From TA-21 sp035620895 (lineage in GTDB: Archaea > Thermoproteota > Nitrososphaeria > Nitrososphaerales > Nitrososphaeraceae), in NCBI GenBank assembly GCA_035620895.1, contig DASPFY010000004.1, forward strand, positions 1-64,000: a stretch of 64,000 bases of DNA, given 5' to 3'. Made by a program: the position numbers and the translations under genes. The notes beneath the pieces were generated by a model. That model saw only the letters and a program-made list of their open reading frames with translations. It had not been told where the DNA came from and ran no database searches. Shown piece by piece: positions 7,617 through 18,011 of the stretch; the first letter of the stretch is position 1; each line of letters starts with the position of its first letter.

Positions 7617-10600
7617 ATGTCACAAAATACATTTGATATGTGGGCAATTATCCACAATATTTTACAAAAGGAAGGAGTAGCAAGACAACATCTCAATTCC
7701 TATGGCGAATTTATTGAACGAGGATTACAGAGTATTATCGATGAAGTTGGAGAGATAGAAATTGAAACTGCAGAATACCCGTACAAAATAAGATTAGGAA
7801 AAATTAAACTGCAGCAACCCAGAATCATGGAACTAGATGGTTCGGTAACTCATGTGGCTCCTGTAGAGGCCAGGCTTCGCAACTTAACTTATGGATCCCC
7901 CATAATGCTTGAATGCAGTATTGTTGAAGATGAAAAAATTCTAGAATCACGATTTATCCATATTGGAGATATTCCAGTTATGGTAAAGTCAAACGCTTGC
8001 ATATTGCATAACCTTCCTGATACAAAACTCATTGAACTTGGCGAAGACCCAAAAGACCCAGGAGGCTATTTTGTTATTAATGGTTCCGAAAGGGTAATCA
8101 TTGGCTTGGAAGATTTATCATACAACAAGATTATTGTTGATACAGAAGAAACAACTGGCAACTTGGTTTACAAGGCAAAAGTTTACTCTTCAATTGTCGG
8201 ATATCGTGCAAAATTGGAACTAATTATGAGACCAGACAGTTCAATTGTTGCCAAAATTCCAGGATCTCCTGTTGACATTCCACTTATTACATTAATTAGA
8301 GCCCTTGGTCTTGAATCTGACAAAGATATTGCAGATGGTGTATCATTAAATTCAATAATACAGGATGAGTTAGAACCCTCGTTTGAGAAAGCAGGAGAAA
8401 TTGTGACCAGTAGGGACGCAATTGTCTACATAAGCAAAAGAATAGCACCCGGAATGTTGGAAGAGTTTCAGATAAAGAGGGCTGAAACTTTACTTGACTG
8501 GGGATTGCTTCCACATCTTGGAAAGAATCCTGAGAACAGAAACGAAAAGGCGCTCTTTTTGGGTGAGGCAACATGCAAACTTGTTGAACTTAGACTTAAT
8601 TTGGTGGCGTCTGATGATAAGGACCATTATGGTAATAAAGTTATAAAATTTGCAGGTCAGATGCTAGCAGACCTCTTCAGAACAGCCTTTAGAAATCTTG
8701 TGCGAGATATGAAATATCAACTCGAACGATCCGGTCAAAAGCGAGGGATAAATGCAGTCGCTGCAGCAGTAAGACCAGGAATAATTTCTGATAAATTAAA
8801 TAATGCCATTGCAACCGGAAACTGGGGAAGGGGAAGAGTAGGTGTTACCCAACTCTTAGACAGAACAAATTACATATCAACTATCAGTCATCTTCGCAGA
8901 ATTCAATCACCTTTAAGCAGAAGTCAACCTAATTTTGAAGCAAGGGATCTTCATTCTACACACTTTGGTAGGATATGCCCTGCTGAAACCCCTGAAGGCT
9001 CAAACTGCGGTCTGGTAAAAAATATTGCTTTATCTTCCATAATATCAGTAAGCGTCTCTGTTTCAGAGATAATTGAAAAGTTGTACGAACTGGGCGCCCA
9101 TCCTGTTGAAGAGGCTTCTGATATGTTGAGAAAAAATGGAACTAGAATATTTGTAGACGGACGTCTAATTGGTTACTACGATAATGGGCAGCACTTGACT
9201 GATACTCTTAGAAGTTTAAGAAGGTCCGGGAAAATGCACGCGCATGTTGGGATATACTATTATTCAAACGAAAATGAAAATGCAACAAAGCGCCTGTACG
9301 TAAGCTGTAATTCTGGAAGAATACTTAGGCCACTTGCAATTGTAAAGGAAGGCAAGCCAGTAATAACACTGGATGTTCTTGACTTGATAAAAAGGAATAT
9401 GAAATCCTGGTCCGACTTGCTATGGATGGGTATGATAGAATTAATCGATGCAAATGAAGAGGAAAATTGTTATGTGGCAATGAACTATGCCAGCCTTGAA
9501 CCAAATCACACACATCTTGAAATTTATCCACCATCGATACTCGGCGTTGGAGCTTCCATAATTCCATATCCGGAGCACAATCAATCTCCAAGAAATACTT
9601 ATGAAAGTGCAATGGCAAAACAGAGTCTGGGATTTTCCACACCTTTAATGAATGCAAGCACCTACGTAAGACAACACTTTATGCTGTATCCACAAATACC
9701 AGTTGTTACTACTAAAGCGATAAACCTTCTTGGATTGGAAGAACGTCCTACAGGTCAAAACTGTATTGTTGCAGTATTACCATTTGAAGGATATAATATA
9801 GAAGATGCAGTAGTCTTTAACAAATCATCTGTGGATAGAGGTCTTGGCAGAACCTTCTTTTACAGAGTGTATGAGGCAGAAGCAAAACAGTATCCAGGAG
9901 GAATGAAAGACAAATTTGAGATTCCATCATCTGATGCAAATATTAGAGGTTACCGTGGTGAAAAATCATACAGGTTACTAGAAGATGATGGTGCTATAAT
10001 GCACGAATCAATAGTAAATGGAGGAGACATATTGATTGGTCGAACTTCACCACCAAGATTTATGGAAGAATACAAGGAATTTGAGGTAAAGGGTCCGTAT
10101 AGAAGAGATACATCAATAGGTGTAAGACCTTCTGAGAATGGAGTAATCGATTCAGTAGTAATGACCCAATCCGTAGATGGAGGGAAAATGTACAAGATTC
10201 GAGTCAGGGACATGAGAATACCAGAAATTGGAGATAAATTTGCTTCAAGACATGGACAAAAAGGTGTTGTAGGCATGCTTGTTCCACAAGAGGACCTTCC
10301 TTATACAGAAGATGGACTAGTTCCAGATGTTATGATTAATCCACACGCATTTCCCTCAAGAATGACTGTTGGCCAATTCATGGAGTCGCTAGCAGGAAAA
10401 TCTTCTGCACTTCGGGGTAAAGTGGTTGATGGTTCAGCCTTTGTGGGAGAAAAGGTTAATGATCTTAAGGAAGTGCTAGAAAAATATGGCTTTAAAGCGA
10501 CTGGCAAGGAAGTGATGTATGATGGACGTACTGGCAAGAAGTTTAATGCTGAAGTGTATGTCGGTGTTGTCTATTATCAGAAACTTCACCACATGGTAGC

Positions 10601-10967
10601 TGATAAGATTCACAGTAGAGCAAGAGGACAGGTTCAGATGCTTACAAAACAACCAACAGAAGGTCGTGCTCGAGGTGGAGGTCTTAGGTTTGGTGAGATG
10701 GAACGGGACTGTTTGATTGCATATGGGGCTTCAATGATGCTAAAAGACAGGCTTTTAGAAGAGTCTGACAAGGCTGAAGTAAATATTTGTGAACGCTGCG
10801 GACTGCTGGCCTATTATGATATCAAACAAAGAAGATATGTATGCAGGGTGTGTGGTGACAGAGCAAAAATTTCTTCGGTTGCCATTGCCTATGCGTTTAA
10901 ACTATTATTGCAAGAAATGATAAGTCTTAACGTTGCTCCAAGGCTGATTCCAAAGGAGAAGGTGTAA
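7617..10967 (+). CDS. rpoB: DNA-directed RNA polymerase subunit B (unsplit)
   Basis: 1116 residues, a full-length fused B subunit (homologue of Rpb2 and bacterial beta) rather than the split B''/B' of some euryarchaea. Landmarks: CPAETPEGSNCGLVKNIA near residues 453-470, the GEKVND region and SRHGQKGVVGML near 877-888 (catalytic-centre wall and hybrid binding), RARGQVQMLTKQP near 1002-1014, and the C-terminal zinc site CERCG plus CRVCG near 1058-1081. It forms one half of the active-site cleft. Only 5 bases separate it from rpoA. Confidence 0.98.
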   Translation: MSQNTFDMWAIIHNILQKEGVARQHLNSYGEFIERGLQSIIDEVGEIEIETAEYPYKIRLGKIKLQQPRIMELDGSVTHVAPVEARLRNLTYGSPIMLECSIVEDEKILESRFIHIGDIPVMVKSNACILHNLPDTKLIELGEDPKDPGGYFVINGSERVIIGLEDLSYNKIIVDTEETTGNLVYKAKVYSSIVGYRAKLELIMRPDSSIVAKIPGSPVDIPLITLIRALGLESDKDIADGVSLNSIIQDELEPSFEKAGEIVTSRDAIVYISKRIAPGMLEEFQIKRAETLLDWGLLPHLGKNPENRNEKALFLGEATCKLVELRLNLVASDDKDHYGNKVIKFAGQMLADLFRTAFRNLVRDMKYQLERSGQKRGINAVAAAVRPGIISDKLNNAIATGNWGRGRVGVTQLLDRTNYISTISHLRRIQSPLSRSQPNFEARDLHSTHFGRICPAETPEGSNCGLVKNIALSSIISVSVSVSEIIEKLYELGAHPVEEASDMLRKNGTRIFVDGRLIGYYDNGQHLTDTLRSLRRSGKMHAHVGIYYYSNENENATKRLYVSCNSGRILRPLAIVKEGKPVITLDVLDLIKRNMKSWSDLLWMGMIELIDANEEENCYVAMNYASLEPNHTHLEIYPPSILGVGASIIPYPEHNQSPRNTYESAMAKQSLGFSTPLMNASTYVRQHFMLYPQIPVVTTKAINLLGLEERPTGQNCIVAVLPFEGYNIEDAVVFNKSSVDRGLGRTFFYRVYEAEAKQYPGGMKDKFEIPSSDANIRGYRGEKSYRLLEDDGAIMHESIVNGGDILIGRTSPPRFMEEYKEFEVKGPYRRDTSIGVRPSENGVIDSVVMTQSVDGGKMYKIRVRDMRIPEIGDKFASRHGQKGVVGMLVPQEDLPYTEDGLVPDVMINPHAFPSRMTVGQFMESLAGKSSALRGKVVDGSAFVGEKVNDLKEVLEKYGFKATGKEVMYDGRTGKKFNAEVYVGVVYYQKLHHMVADKIHSRARGQVQMLTKQPTEGRARGGGLRFGEMERDCLIAYGASMMLKDRLLEESDKAEVNICERCGLLAYYDIKQRRYVCRVCGDRAKISSVAIAYAFKLLLQEMISLNVAPRLIPKEKV

Positions 10968-10972
10968 AAATT

Positions 10973-13900
10973 ATGGAAGTTGTAGACACTCTAAAAATTC
11001 TAGGTGGTATAAGGTTTAGCGTACTATCTCCTGTTGAGATACGCAAGTTCAGTGTAGTTGAAATCACTGCTCCAGAAACTTATGATGAGGATGGGATGGC
11101 CGTCCAGGGTGGTCTGATGGACAATAGACTCGGTACATTAGAACCCGGACAAAAGTGTGGAACTTGTGGAAATACATCTGCCAACTGCCCCGGACACTTT
11201 GGTCATATTGAATTGGCTGAAGCAGTATTGCATATTGCTTTTGTGGATGATATTCACAAACTATTACTTGTTTCCTGCAGGTCATGTAGCAGAATAAAAC
11301 TTTCAAATGAAGACCTCGCAAAATACAAGAATCTTCGAGATACAAAGGCTGCATATGCAGTAATTACTCTTGAAAATATCAAAGAGGAAATAATAGAAAA
11401 AGCAAAGAAGGTAAAGATTTGTCCTCATTGTCAAAAGGAGCAATATGATCTTGTCTTTACAAAGCCCACAATATTTGTAGAAAAAACAGAAATTGGTGAA
11501 AACAGGCTTCTTCCAATTACAATCAGAGAAAGGCTGATGAATATTCCAAATGATGATCTCGTTCTGTTAGGATATGACCCGGAAACGGCAAGGCCAGAAT
11601 GGTTTGTTTTGCAAGTTCTACCAGTACCTCCGGTTACAGTTAGACCGTCAATTATTCTGGAAACTGGAATAAGATCAGAGGACGACCTTACTCATAAATT
11701 AGTCGACATTATCCGAGTCAATCAAAGACTTAAAGAAAGCAAGGAAGCAGGCACACCTCCTTTGATTGTTCAGGACTTGGTGGATCTATTACAGTATCAT
11801 GTAACTACGTATTTTGATAATGAAGTATCCGGCATTCCACAGGCTCATCATAGATCCGGCAGGCCATTAAAAACCCTAACTCAGAGGCTGAAGGGAAAGG
11901 AAGGACGCTTCAGAGGTTCGTTATCTGGTAAGAGAGTAGATTTTTCCAGCAGAACCGTTATCTCTCCTGATCCCAATCTGACAATTTCCGATGTTGGTGT
12001 ACCAGTTGATGTAGCAAAAAAACTAACGATACCTGAAACAGTTAGCGATTGGAACATTGAAGACTTGAAAAAGATGATAATTAACGGACCAAATGAATAT
12101 CCTGGAGCCAATTATATCATTAGAACGGATGGCGTAAAAATACGACTTGATTATGTTACCGATAGAAATATCCTGGCCGATTCAATTAGTCCTGGATACG
12201 TTGTAGAGAGGCACTTACGTGATGGAGATGCGGTAATCTTTAACAGACAACCATCTCTGCATAGGATGTCAATTATGGCACATTATGTAAAGGTACTGCC
12301 GTACAGAACATTTAGACTACATCCTGCTGTATGTCCTCCTTATAACGCAGATTTTGATGGGGATGAAATGAACCTTCACGTTCCACAGAGCGAAGAGGCA
12401 CGTGCAGAGGCTGCGCTATTGATGAGAGTACAGGACCAGTTAATTTCTCCAAGGTACGGAGGGCCAATAATTGGTGCAATAAGGGATTTCATAACAGGTG
12501 CATTTATCCTTACGCAGGATAAGACATTTTTGAAAGAAGAAGAATTTACAAATCTGGCATTGCTAGGCGGATATTCAGGACCTCTACCTGAGCCAAAGCA
12601 TCATGAGAACGGCAGAAAAATCTATACTGGAAAGCAGCTCTTTTCACTCTTCTTGCCAAAGGACTTTAATTTTGTTATTACCTCAAAATGGAACAAGGCT
12701 TCAAAGGGCGAAGGCAAAGACGTTGTCATAAAGAATGGCGAACTGATCAGTGGAGTTATTGACAAGGCCTCTATAGGTGCAGAAGAACCAGATAGTGTTT
12801 TACACAGAATAGCCAAAGATTATGGAAACGAGGCAGCTAAGCGATTTTTGGATTCAATCCTAATTGTACTAAAAACCTATCTTACACATAACGGTTTTTC
12901 ATACGGCTACTCTGATCTCTGGTTGTCAGATGAAACGAGAGAGGAGATTAGTAATGTCATTCTCAAGGCATATGAAAAAGTATATGAATTAATAAAACAG
13001 TACGATGATGAAACATTACCATTAACAAGAGGTTTATCACCTTCAGAAGCTTTGGAACTCTATGTAGTAAACGAACTTTCAAGAGCACGCGACAGAGCAG
13101 GAAAAACAGCAGACCGTGCTTTTCCAGATGACAATTCAGGTGTCATTATGGCATCCACTGGAGCAAGGGGTTCAACGCTAAATATTGGGCAGATGACGGC
13201 TGCATTAGGCCAGCAGTCAATTAGAGGTAGAAGAATCACCAAAGGATATAGAGAAAGATCACTTGCTCATTTCAAGCCGAATGACGCTAATCCTGATTCT
13301 AAAGGTTTTGTAAAATCCAATTATAGAGACGGTTTAAGTCCATTAGAATTTTTCTTCCATGCTATGGGAGGTAGAGAGGGACTTGTGGATACTGCAGTAA
13401 GGACACAACAGTCTGGATACATGCAAAGAAGATTGATCAATGCCCTTGAACACCTGAAGATAGAATATGATCAAACTGTTAGAGATCCTCATGGCAACAT
13501 AATCCAGTTTGTGTATGGAGAAGACGGGATAGATCCAGCAAAAAGTGATCATGGTGATGCTGTAAATATTTCTAGGTTGATAGAAGGAGAGTTACTGGTC
13601 GATGAAGGCAAAAAAGCCACCGAAAAGGAAATTTCAGAAATTGTGAATAAACACTCAAGAACTCTTAATCCAAAGCTTAGAGAAAAGCTGTTACTGTCTC
13701 TTAGTCAAAGCAAAATAAGCAGAGATGGCGCTAACAAAGTTATAAAGAAAACGATTGATCTAATCAACAGAGCCATGGTAGAACCCGGAGAGGCTGTGGG
13801 AGTTGTTACTGCTCAATCAATAGGTGAACCAGGAACTCAGATGACACTTAGAACATTCCACTTTGCAGGAGTTAAGGAAAGAAATGTCACGTTGGGACTT

Positions 13901-14809
13901 CCAAGGCTAATAGAACTTGTCGATGCAAGAAAGAAGCCTGTTACACCTACAATGGATGTATATCTGGACGAAGAACATAGAGTCTCAAGGGAAAAGGCTC
14001 TTAACGTAGCAAGAGAGATAATATTTACAAAGGTTGCTGATCTAATAGAAAGGAGCGAGACTGATTATTCTGGTATATTGACATTCCATATTTCTGACTC
14101 AAAATTATCTGAAAGAGGCTGTTCGATAGAAGATATTATGGAAGTGCTAAAGGGTCCCAAGAAAAAATATGATGTTACTTTACAGGAAGCAAAGAAAATT
14201 ATAAAAATTTCTATTGCAGGCGAACCCGATGCACAAACGTTACTGACAATGAAGAACAAACTATTGAACGCAAGAGTCAAAGGTGTACAGGATATCGAAA
14301 GAGTAACAATAGTGAAACAAGATGAAGAATGGGTCATTCAAACTGCTGGTTCAAATCTGTCCAAGATTATTGCAATAGATGGTATCGACACTTCAAGAAT
14401 TACAACAAATAATGTTTATGAAGTTTGGCAGACTCTCGGAATAGAAGCTGCAAGAAATGCGCTAATTAAGGAAATAACTAATACGTTGGAAGAGCAAGGA
14501 CTAGAAGTTGACATGAGACATATAATGCTGGTTGCTGATCTGATGACTTCAAAAGGACATTTGCAGCAAATTGGAAGACATGGAATTGCAGGTACCAAAA
14601 CTTCGGTACTGGCACGTGCTGCCTTTGAAATTACAGTACCTACCATAGCAAAAGCATCTTTGGAAGGACAGGTAGAGTCCCTTAAAGGCGTAACAGAAAA
14701 CGTTATAGTAGGCGCCACTGTACCTATTGGTACGGGTATGGTTGAACTGTACATGAGTGTGAAGGATGAAAATGAAAAATCTCGAAAAAACAATCAAGGA
14801 AGCGATTAG
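10973..14809 (+). CDS. rpoA: DNA-directed RNA polymerase subunit A (unsplit A'/A'')
   Basis: 1278 residues in one frame, covering both A' and A'', which most archaea encode as two genes. An unsplit A subunit is a known trait of Thaumarchaeota. The N-terminal zinc site CGTCG...CPGHFGH lies near 62-78. The switch-2/lid region KGKEGRFRGSLSGKRVDFSSR is near 310-330. The catalytic Mg2+ loop NADFDGDEMN lies near 458-467 with its three aspartates intact. The bridge helix and trigger loop region follow, and the A'' portion begins before GVVTAQSIGEPGTQM near 944-958. The last 44 bases overlap rpl30e in another frame. Confidence 0.98.
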   Translation: MEVVDTLKILGGIRFSVLSPVEIRKFSVVEITAPETYDEDGMAVQGGLMDNRLGTLEPGQKCGTCGNTSANCPGHFGHIELAEAVLHIAFVDDIHKLLLVSCRSCSRIKLSNEDLAKYKNLRDTKAAYAVITLENIKEEIIEKAKKVKICPHCQKEQYDLVFTKPTIFVEKTEIGENRLLPITIRERLMNIPNDDLVLLGYDPETARPEWFVLQVLPVPPVTVRPSIILETGIRSEDDLTHKLVDIIRVNQRLKESKEAGTPPLIVQDLVDLLQYHVTTYFDNEVSGIPQAHHRSGRPLKTLTQRLKGKEGRFRGSLSGKRVDFSSRTVISPDPNLTISDVGVPVDVAKKLTIPETVSDWNIEDLKKMIINGPNEYPGANYIIRTDGVKIRLDYVTDRNILADSISPGYVVERHLRDGDAVIFNRQPSLHRMSIMAHYVKVLPYRTFRLHPAVCPPYNADFDGDEMNLHVPQSEEARAEAALLMRVQDQLISPRYGGPIIGAIRDFITGAFILTQDKTFLKEEEFTNLALLGGYSGPLPEPKHHENGRKIYTGKQLFSLFLPKDFNFVITSKWNKASKGEGKDVVIKNGELISGVIDKASIGAEEPDSVLHRIAKDYGNEAAKRFLDSILIVLKTYLTHNGFSYGYSDLWLSDETREEISNVILKAYEKVYELIKQYDDETLPLTRGLSPSEALELYVVNELSRARDRAGKTADRAFPDDNSGVIMASTGARGSTLNIGQMTAALGQQSIRGRRITKGYRERSLAHFKPNDANPDSKGFVKSNYRDGLSPLEFFFHAMGGREGLVDTAVRTQQSGYMQRRLINALEHLKIEYDQTVRDPHGNIIQFVYGEDGIDPAKSDHGDAVNISRLIEGELLVDEGKKATEKEISEIVNKHSRTLNPKLREKLLLSLSQSKISRDGANKVIKKTIDLINRAMVEPGEAVGVVTAQSIGEPGTQMTLRTFHFAGVKERNVTLGLPRLIELVDARKKPVTPTMDVYLDEEHRVSREKALNVAREIIFTKVADLIERSETDYSGILTFHISDSKLSERGCSIEDIMEVLKGPKKKYDVTLQEAKKIIKISIAGEPDAQTLLTMKNKLLNARVKGVQDIERVTIVKQDEEWVIQTAGSNLSKIIAIDGIDTSRITTNNVYEVWQTLGIEAARNALIKEITNTLEEQGLEVDMRHIMLVADLMTSKGHLQQIGRHGIAGTKTSVLARAAFEITVPTIAKASLEGQVESLKGVTENVIVGATVPIGTGMVELYMSVKDENEKSRKNNQGSD

Positions 14810-15080
14810 TTCTAACAAATGTAAAATAGGAACCAGGGAAGTAATGGGTTCTATTAAAGGCTCAAAACTAATAGTTCTTTCAGACTCATTAATGGACATG
14901 GATAGATCAAAAATCTTGGAGGAAGCAAAAGCTGCACAGGTACCAACGTTACTCTATAATGGTAATTCGGTTCAACTAGGCAGATTGTGTAACAAGACAT
15001 TTAGAATCAGTGCGATATCTCTCAAAATTGGCAAGGATAGTGAAATTCAGGAATTACTAAATGAATTTGGAAATAAATGA
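14766..15080 (+). CDS. rpl30e: Ribosomal protein L30e
   Basis: 104 residues, normal for eL30, an RNA-binding protein of the L7Ae fold in the large subunit. Family features are LEKTIKEAISSNKCKIGTRE at the N-terminus, KGSKLIVLSDSL and VPTLLYNGNSVQLGRLCNK, the RNA-contacting C-terminal half. It overlaps the end of rpoA by 44 bases, so translation is probably coupled. A second ATG two codons later is equally possible. Its place between rpoA and nusA is the standard archaeal order. Confidence 0.93.
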   Translation: MKMKNLEKTIKEAISSNKCKIGTREVMGSIKGSKLIVLSDSLMDMDRSKILEEAKAAQVPTLLYNGNSVQLGRLCNKTFRISAISLKIGKDSEIQELLNEFGNK

Positions 15081-15210
15081 TACAAATGGTAAGTTGCTGT
15101 TGTTTTGAAGAAATTTTCAGATAATTGAAATAAATGAATGACTACAAAATGGAAATGGACAACCAAATTTCAAATCCGCCAAACAAATTAATTGTAGATG
15201 AAGGATTAAG

Positions 15211-15672
15211 TTGACTGAAAAAATCAAACTAACTTCGGGAGAATTAAGATTAATGTCCCTATTTCAAAATATAACTGGCGCTGTTGCACGTGATTGCGTT
15301 GTTGACGAGAAGATGGATAGGGTAATTTTCATTGTAAATAAAGGTCAGATGGGCCTGGCAATTGGAAAAGGTGGGGCAACAATAAGACAGCTACAAGGAA
15401 TTGTTACAAAGAAAGTTGAATTGGTCGAATACTCAGAAGATCCTTCTGATTTTTTGGGGAATGTCCTTAATTCGGATATGATAAACGAGATAAAGATTAA
15501 TAATAGATTTGATGGTTCAAGACAAGCTGTTGTGGTAGTCGATTCAAAAAAGAAAGGCATAGTAGTGGGTAAAGAGGGACGTAATGCTGAGAAGGCAAGA
15601 ATGTTGGCAAAAAGATATTTTCAGATTTCAAACGTTATGATAGTGAGTGAAGACCATGCTCATAATAATTGA
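15211..15672 (+). CDS. nusA: NusA-like transcription factor (two KH domains)
   Basis: 153 residues, the short archaeal NusA made only of two KH domains, without the S1 and N-terminal domains of bacterial NusA. The KH signatures are visible as LAIGKGGATIRQLQ near residues 49-62 and GIVVGKEGRNAEKA near 115-128. The start is TTG; FQNITGAVARDCVVDE near residues 15-30 is the conserved N-terminal strand-helix. It lies between rpl30e and rps12 and likely contributes to transcription elongation or termination, or to rRNA handling, by RNA binding. Confidence 0.93.
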   Translation: MTEKIKLTSGELRLMSLFQNITGAVARDCVVDEKMDRVIFIVNKGQMGLAIGKGGATIRQLQGIVTKKVELVEYSEDPSDFLGNVLNSDMINEIKINNRFDGSRQAVVVVDSKKKGIVVGKEGRNAEKARMLAKRYFQISNVMIVSEDHAHNN

Positions 15673-15685
15673 GGTTAGATGATAA

Positions 15686-16123
15686 ATGGCAAAATCACCG
15701 TTAGGACTTTTTTCTGGAAGAGTCTTAAAATCAAAAAGAAAAAGGATGAGATGGTCAAACAAGTATTACAAGAGACGAAAATTGATGCTCGACAAAAAAG
15801 CAAACCCGTTGGAAGGAGCTCCGCAGGCAAGAGCAATTGTTCTAGAAAAAGTTGGAATTGAATCAAAGCAGCCAAACTCTGCTGTGAGAAAGTGTGTTAG
15901 AGTCCAATTAATCAAAAATGGAAAATCCATTACAGCATTCCTTCCACGAGACGGAGCTCTAAATTATATAGATGAGCATGACGAAGTCCTCCTAGAAGGG
16001 ATTGGAGGTTCAATGGGTGGTGCTATGGGAGATATTCCTGGAGTTAGATGGCAGGTGTTCAAAGTAAATGGAGTATCACTTATAGAGCTGGTCTACGGAA
16101 GAAAAGAAAAACCAAGGAGATGA
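15686..16123 (+). CDS. rps12: Ribosomal protein S12 (uS12)
   Basis: 145 residues, the archaeal/eukaryotic length. The decoding-centre signature is present: SKQPNSAVRKCVRVQL near residues 60-75 and the PRDGA loop near 90-94, followed by the acidic DEHDEVLLEGIGG segment. The basic N-terminus (VLKSKRKRMRWSNKYYKRRK) is typical of the archaeal form. It begins 13 bases after nusA and is followed by rps7 after 5 bases, so the three are one transcription unit. Confidence 0.97.
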   Translation: MAKSPLGLFSGRVLKSKRKRMRWSNKYYKRRKLMLDKKANPLEGAPQARAIVLEKVGIESKQPNSAVRKCVRVQLIKNGKSITAFLPRDGALNYIDEHDEVLLEGIGGSMGGAMGDIPGVRWQVFKVNGVSLIELVYGRKEKPRR

Positions 16124-16128
16124 ATTGA

Positions 16129-16731
16129 ATGGTTACAAAAGAAAGTGTCATGCTGTTGTTTAACAAGTGGAATACAGATGATATTGAAATCCAGGATTCA
16201 GGTTTGAAAAATGTCATTGCATTAGATCCTGCAATAATTCCCATTAGCTTTGGAAGACATGAACACCAACGATTAAAGAAAGCAGAAGTCCATATTATTG
16301 AAAGACTGGTAAACAAACTAATGCACTTTGGGAAGAAATATGCAAAAAATACTGGAAGAATGGGTGGTAAAAAGGGCAGAATGATAAAAACTGTGAAAAC
16401 TGCACTTGACTTGATCTATCATGAAACTGGCAACAATCCCGTGGAACTACTAATTAGGGCAATTGAAAATGCTGCGCCTAACGAGGACACCACAAGAATC
16501 GTCTATGGTGGTGTTGTATATCACGTCTCTGTTGATGTGGCACCGTTAAGACGGATTGATCTTGCACTCAGGTTTATCGCAGAAGGAGTAAGGGAATCAA
16601 GTTATTCAAATCCAAAGACTATCGAAGAGGCTCTGGCAAAAGAGATAATTTCAGCCTCAAAAAATTCCATGGAAAGTCATTCTGTAAAGAAGAAGAATGA
16701 ACAAGAAAGAATCGCAATGTCGTCAAGGTAA
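16129..16731 (+). CDS. rps7: Ribosomal protein S7 (uS7)
   Basis: 200 residues, the long archaeal/eukaryotic form of uS7, which organises the 3' major domain of 16S rRNA. Characteristic segments are VERLVNKLM-like VIERLVNKLMHFGKKYAKN, NAAPNEDTTRIVYGGVVYHV near residues 112-135 and PLRRIDLALRFI near 137-148. It is the last recognised gene of the RNA polymerase/ribosomal operon; the elongation factor gene that often follows in other archaea is absent here. Confidence 0.97.
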   Translation: MVTKESVMLLFNKWNTDDIEIQDSGLKNVIALDPAIIPISFGRHEHQRLKKAEVHIIERLVNKLMHFGKKYAKNTGRMGGKKGRMIKTVKTALDLIYHETGNNPVELLIRAIENAAPNEDTTRIVYGGVVYHVSVDVAPLRRIDLALRFIAEGVRESSYSNPKTIEEALAKEIISASKNSMESHSVKKKNEQERIAMSSR

Positions 16732-16839
16732 CGGCGTTTGTTCTGATAAATATTAATCGGGACCTTTTTAACCCTTGAATTTAAGTAAATATATTTAAGC
16801 TAAGTTAAATAACGACGGAATATTCTGAAAGAATTGTAA

Positions 16840-17976
16840 ATGAGCGCTAAAGAAAATAAAATTTTTTCAAAGGTTTCATTACTGAGAACTAACTCAGGTA
16901 AGAAAATAATAAAACAGATATTATTACAGGAACAAGGATATAAGCAATATAGTAAATACAAGGTCCTGTCTGAAAAGGAATTTACAGAATTTACAAAAAG
17001 ATTTCTACTGTCTTTGCATCAAAAACTGATTTCAGATCCAAATCCAAAAGCAACAATGAAAAAATTTGTAGACGAGATAGAAACAAATGATTTATCCCTA
17101 GATGACTCAAAGATTGATTCAGTACGGGAAAGGCTATCAAAACCAGACGTTTTGGCCGATAGGGTACAGCGGATACTGAATTCAAACTTTGTAAAGATGA
17201 CTTTTCCCGTCCTAACCGCTCTTTTTGACAGTGCTTCAGATTTCTATAAAGAACCTATATCTAATGAGGTAAGGAATGCTATTGTTGATGGGCATGTAAT
17301 TGCCATTGACCTTAGTGAACCAATGGACAGGATAATGGACGCAGACGAAGATATCGAATTTCTAGATGATTACAAGCTGATGAATCCCTATATCCTTGAG
17401 ATAGCGCGACAGAAGATCTCGATTGGAGGTGATGCAGTACTAAAGGCTTTTGAAGATGGATTTAAAGATGCAAGGATTGGACAATATATTGATGCCAGAC
17501 TAAAATTGAAACCTGAATCTATAAGTGATGAGAATATGATTGGGTGTTACAAAAAATATCGAGCCGTCATGGGAACAGCGGGTAGAAACATGGCATTAAA
17601 TCTGTCTCCTCTCAACGATATCTTTCATTTGGGTATGGCAAAGGCAGCTGAATGTGTCGGATGTGGCAATGAAATGGAAGATGCAATAGTAAACGGAGGA
17701 ATAAAGATTCCATCATGGCCATTATACTATTCCCTAGTTACAAAAAATGTAGAAAAAGCATTCGAACTTACATTGTATAAAAGCGAAATCTATCTGGATG
17801 AAGCAAAGATAGCATTGAAGATGTTACCAGATGGGTTGACAATAAAGCCTTTCTTGAAATTCCTATTCCTGACAGTGAGTCATTATAATCAATATTGGTT
17901 TAATGAAATGAAACGTAGAGACTTGTTCCCGTATTTCCAAAAGAATCTCTCAATAAGTATCAAAAATTCCAAGTGA
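16840..17976 (+). CDS. Conserved hypothetical protein beside rfcL
   Basis: 378 residues, mainly helical, soluble, with no signal peptide or membrane segment. I recognise no domain. The N-terminus is basic, the middle acidic (MDADEDIEFLDDY near residues 165-177), and one CVGCG motif lies near 270-274. A single CxxC is too little for a zinc ribbon unless it pairs across a dimer. It does not have the four spaced cysteines of the primase large subunit. It starts its own unit 108 bases after rps7, and the next gene, rfcL, follows after 35 bases, which suggests cotranscription and perhaps a replication or DNA-related role. That link is inference from position. Confidence 0.75.
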   Translation: MSAKENKIFSKVSLLRTNSGKKIIKQILLQEQGYKQYSKYKVLSEKEFTEFTKRFLLSLHQKLISDPNPKATMKKFVDEIETNDLSLDDSKIDSVRERLSKPDVLADRVQRILNSNFVKMTFPVLTALFDSASDFYKEPISNEVRNAIVDGHVIAIDLSEPMDRIMDADEDIEFLDDYKLMNPYILEIARQKISIGGDAVLKAFEDGFKDARIGQYIDARLKLKPESISDENMIGCYKKYRAVMGTAGRNMALNLSPLNDIFHLGMAKAAECVGCGNEMEDAIVNGGIKIPSWPLYYSLVTKNVEKAFELTLYKSEIYLDEAKIALKMLPDGLTIKPFLKFLFLTVSHYNQYWFNEMKRRDLFPYFQKNLSISIKNSK

Positions 17977-18011
17977 CATCAATAATATTATTAAGATGTT
18001 GGTGTTAATTT

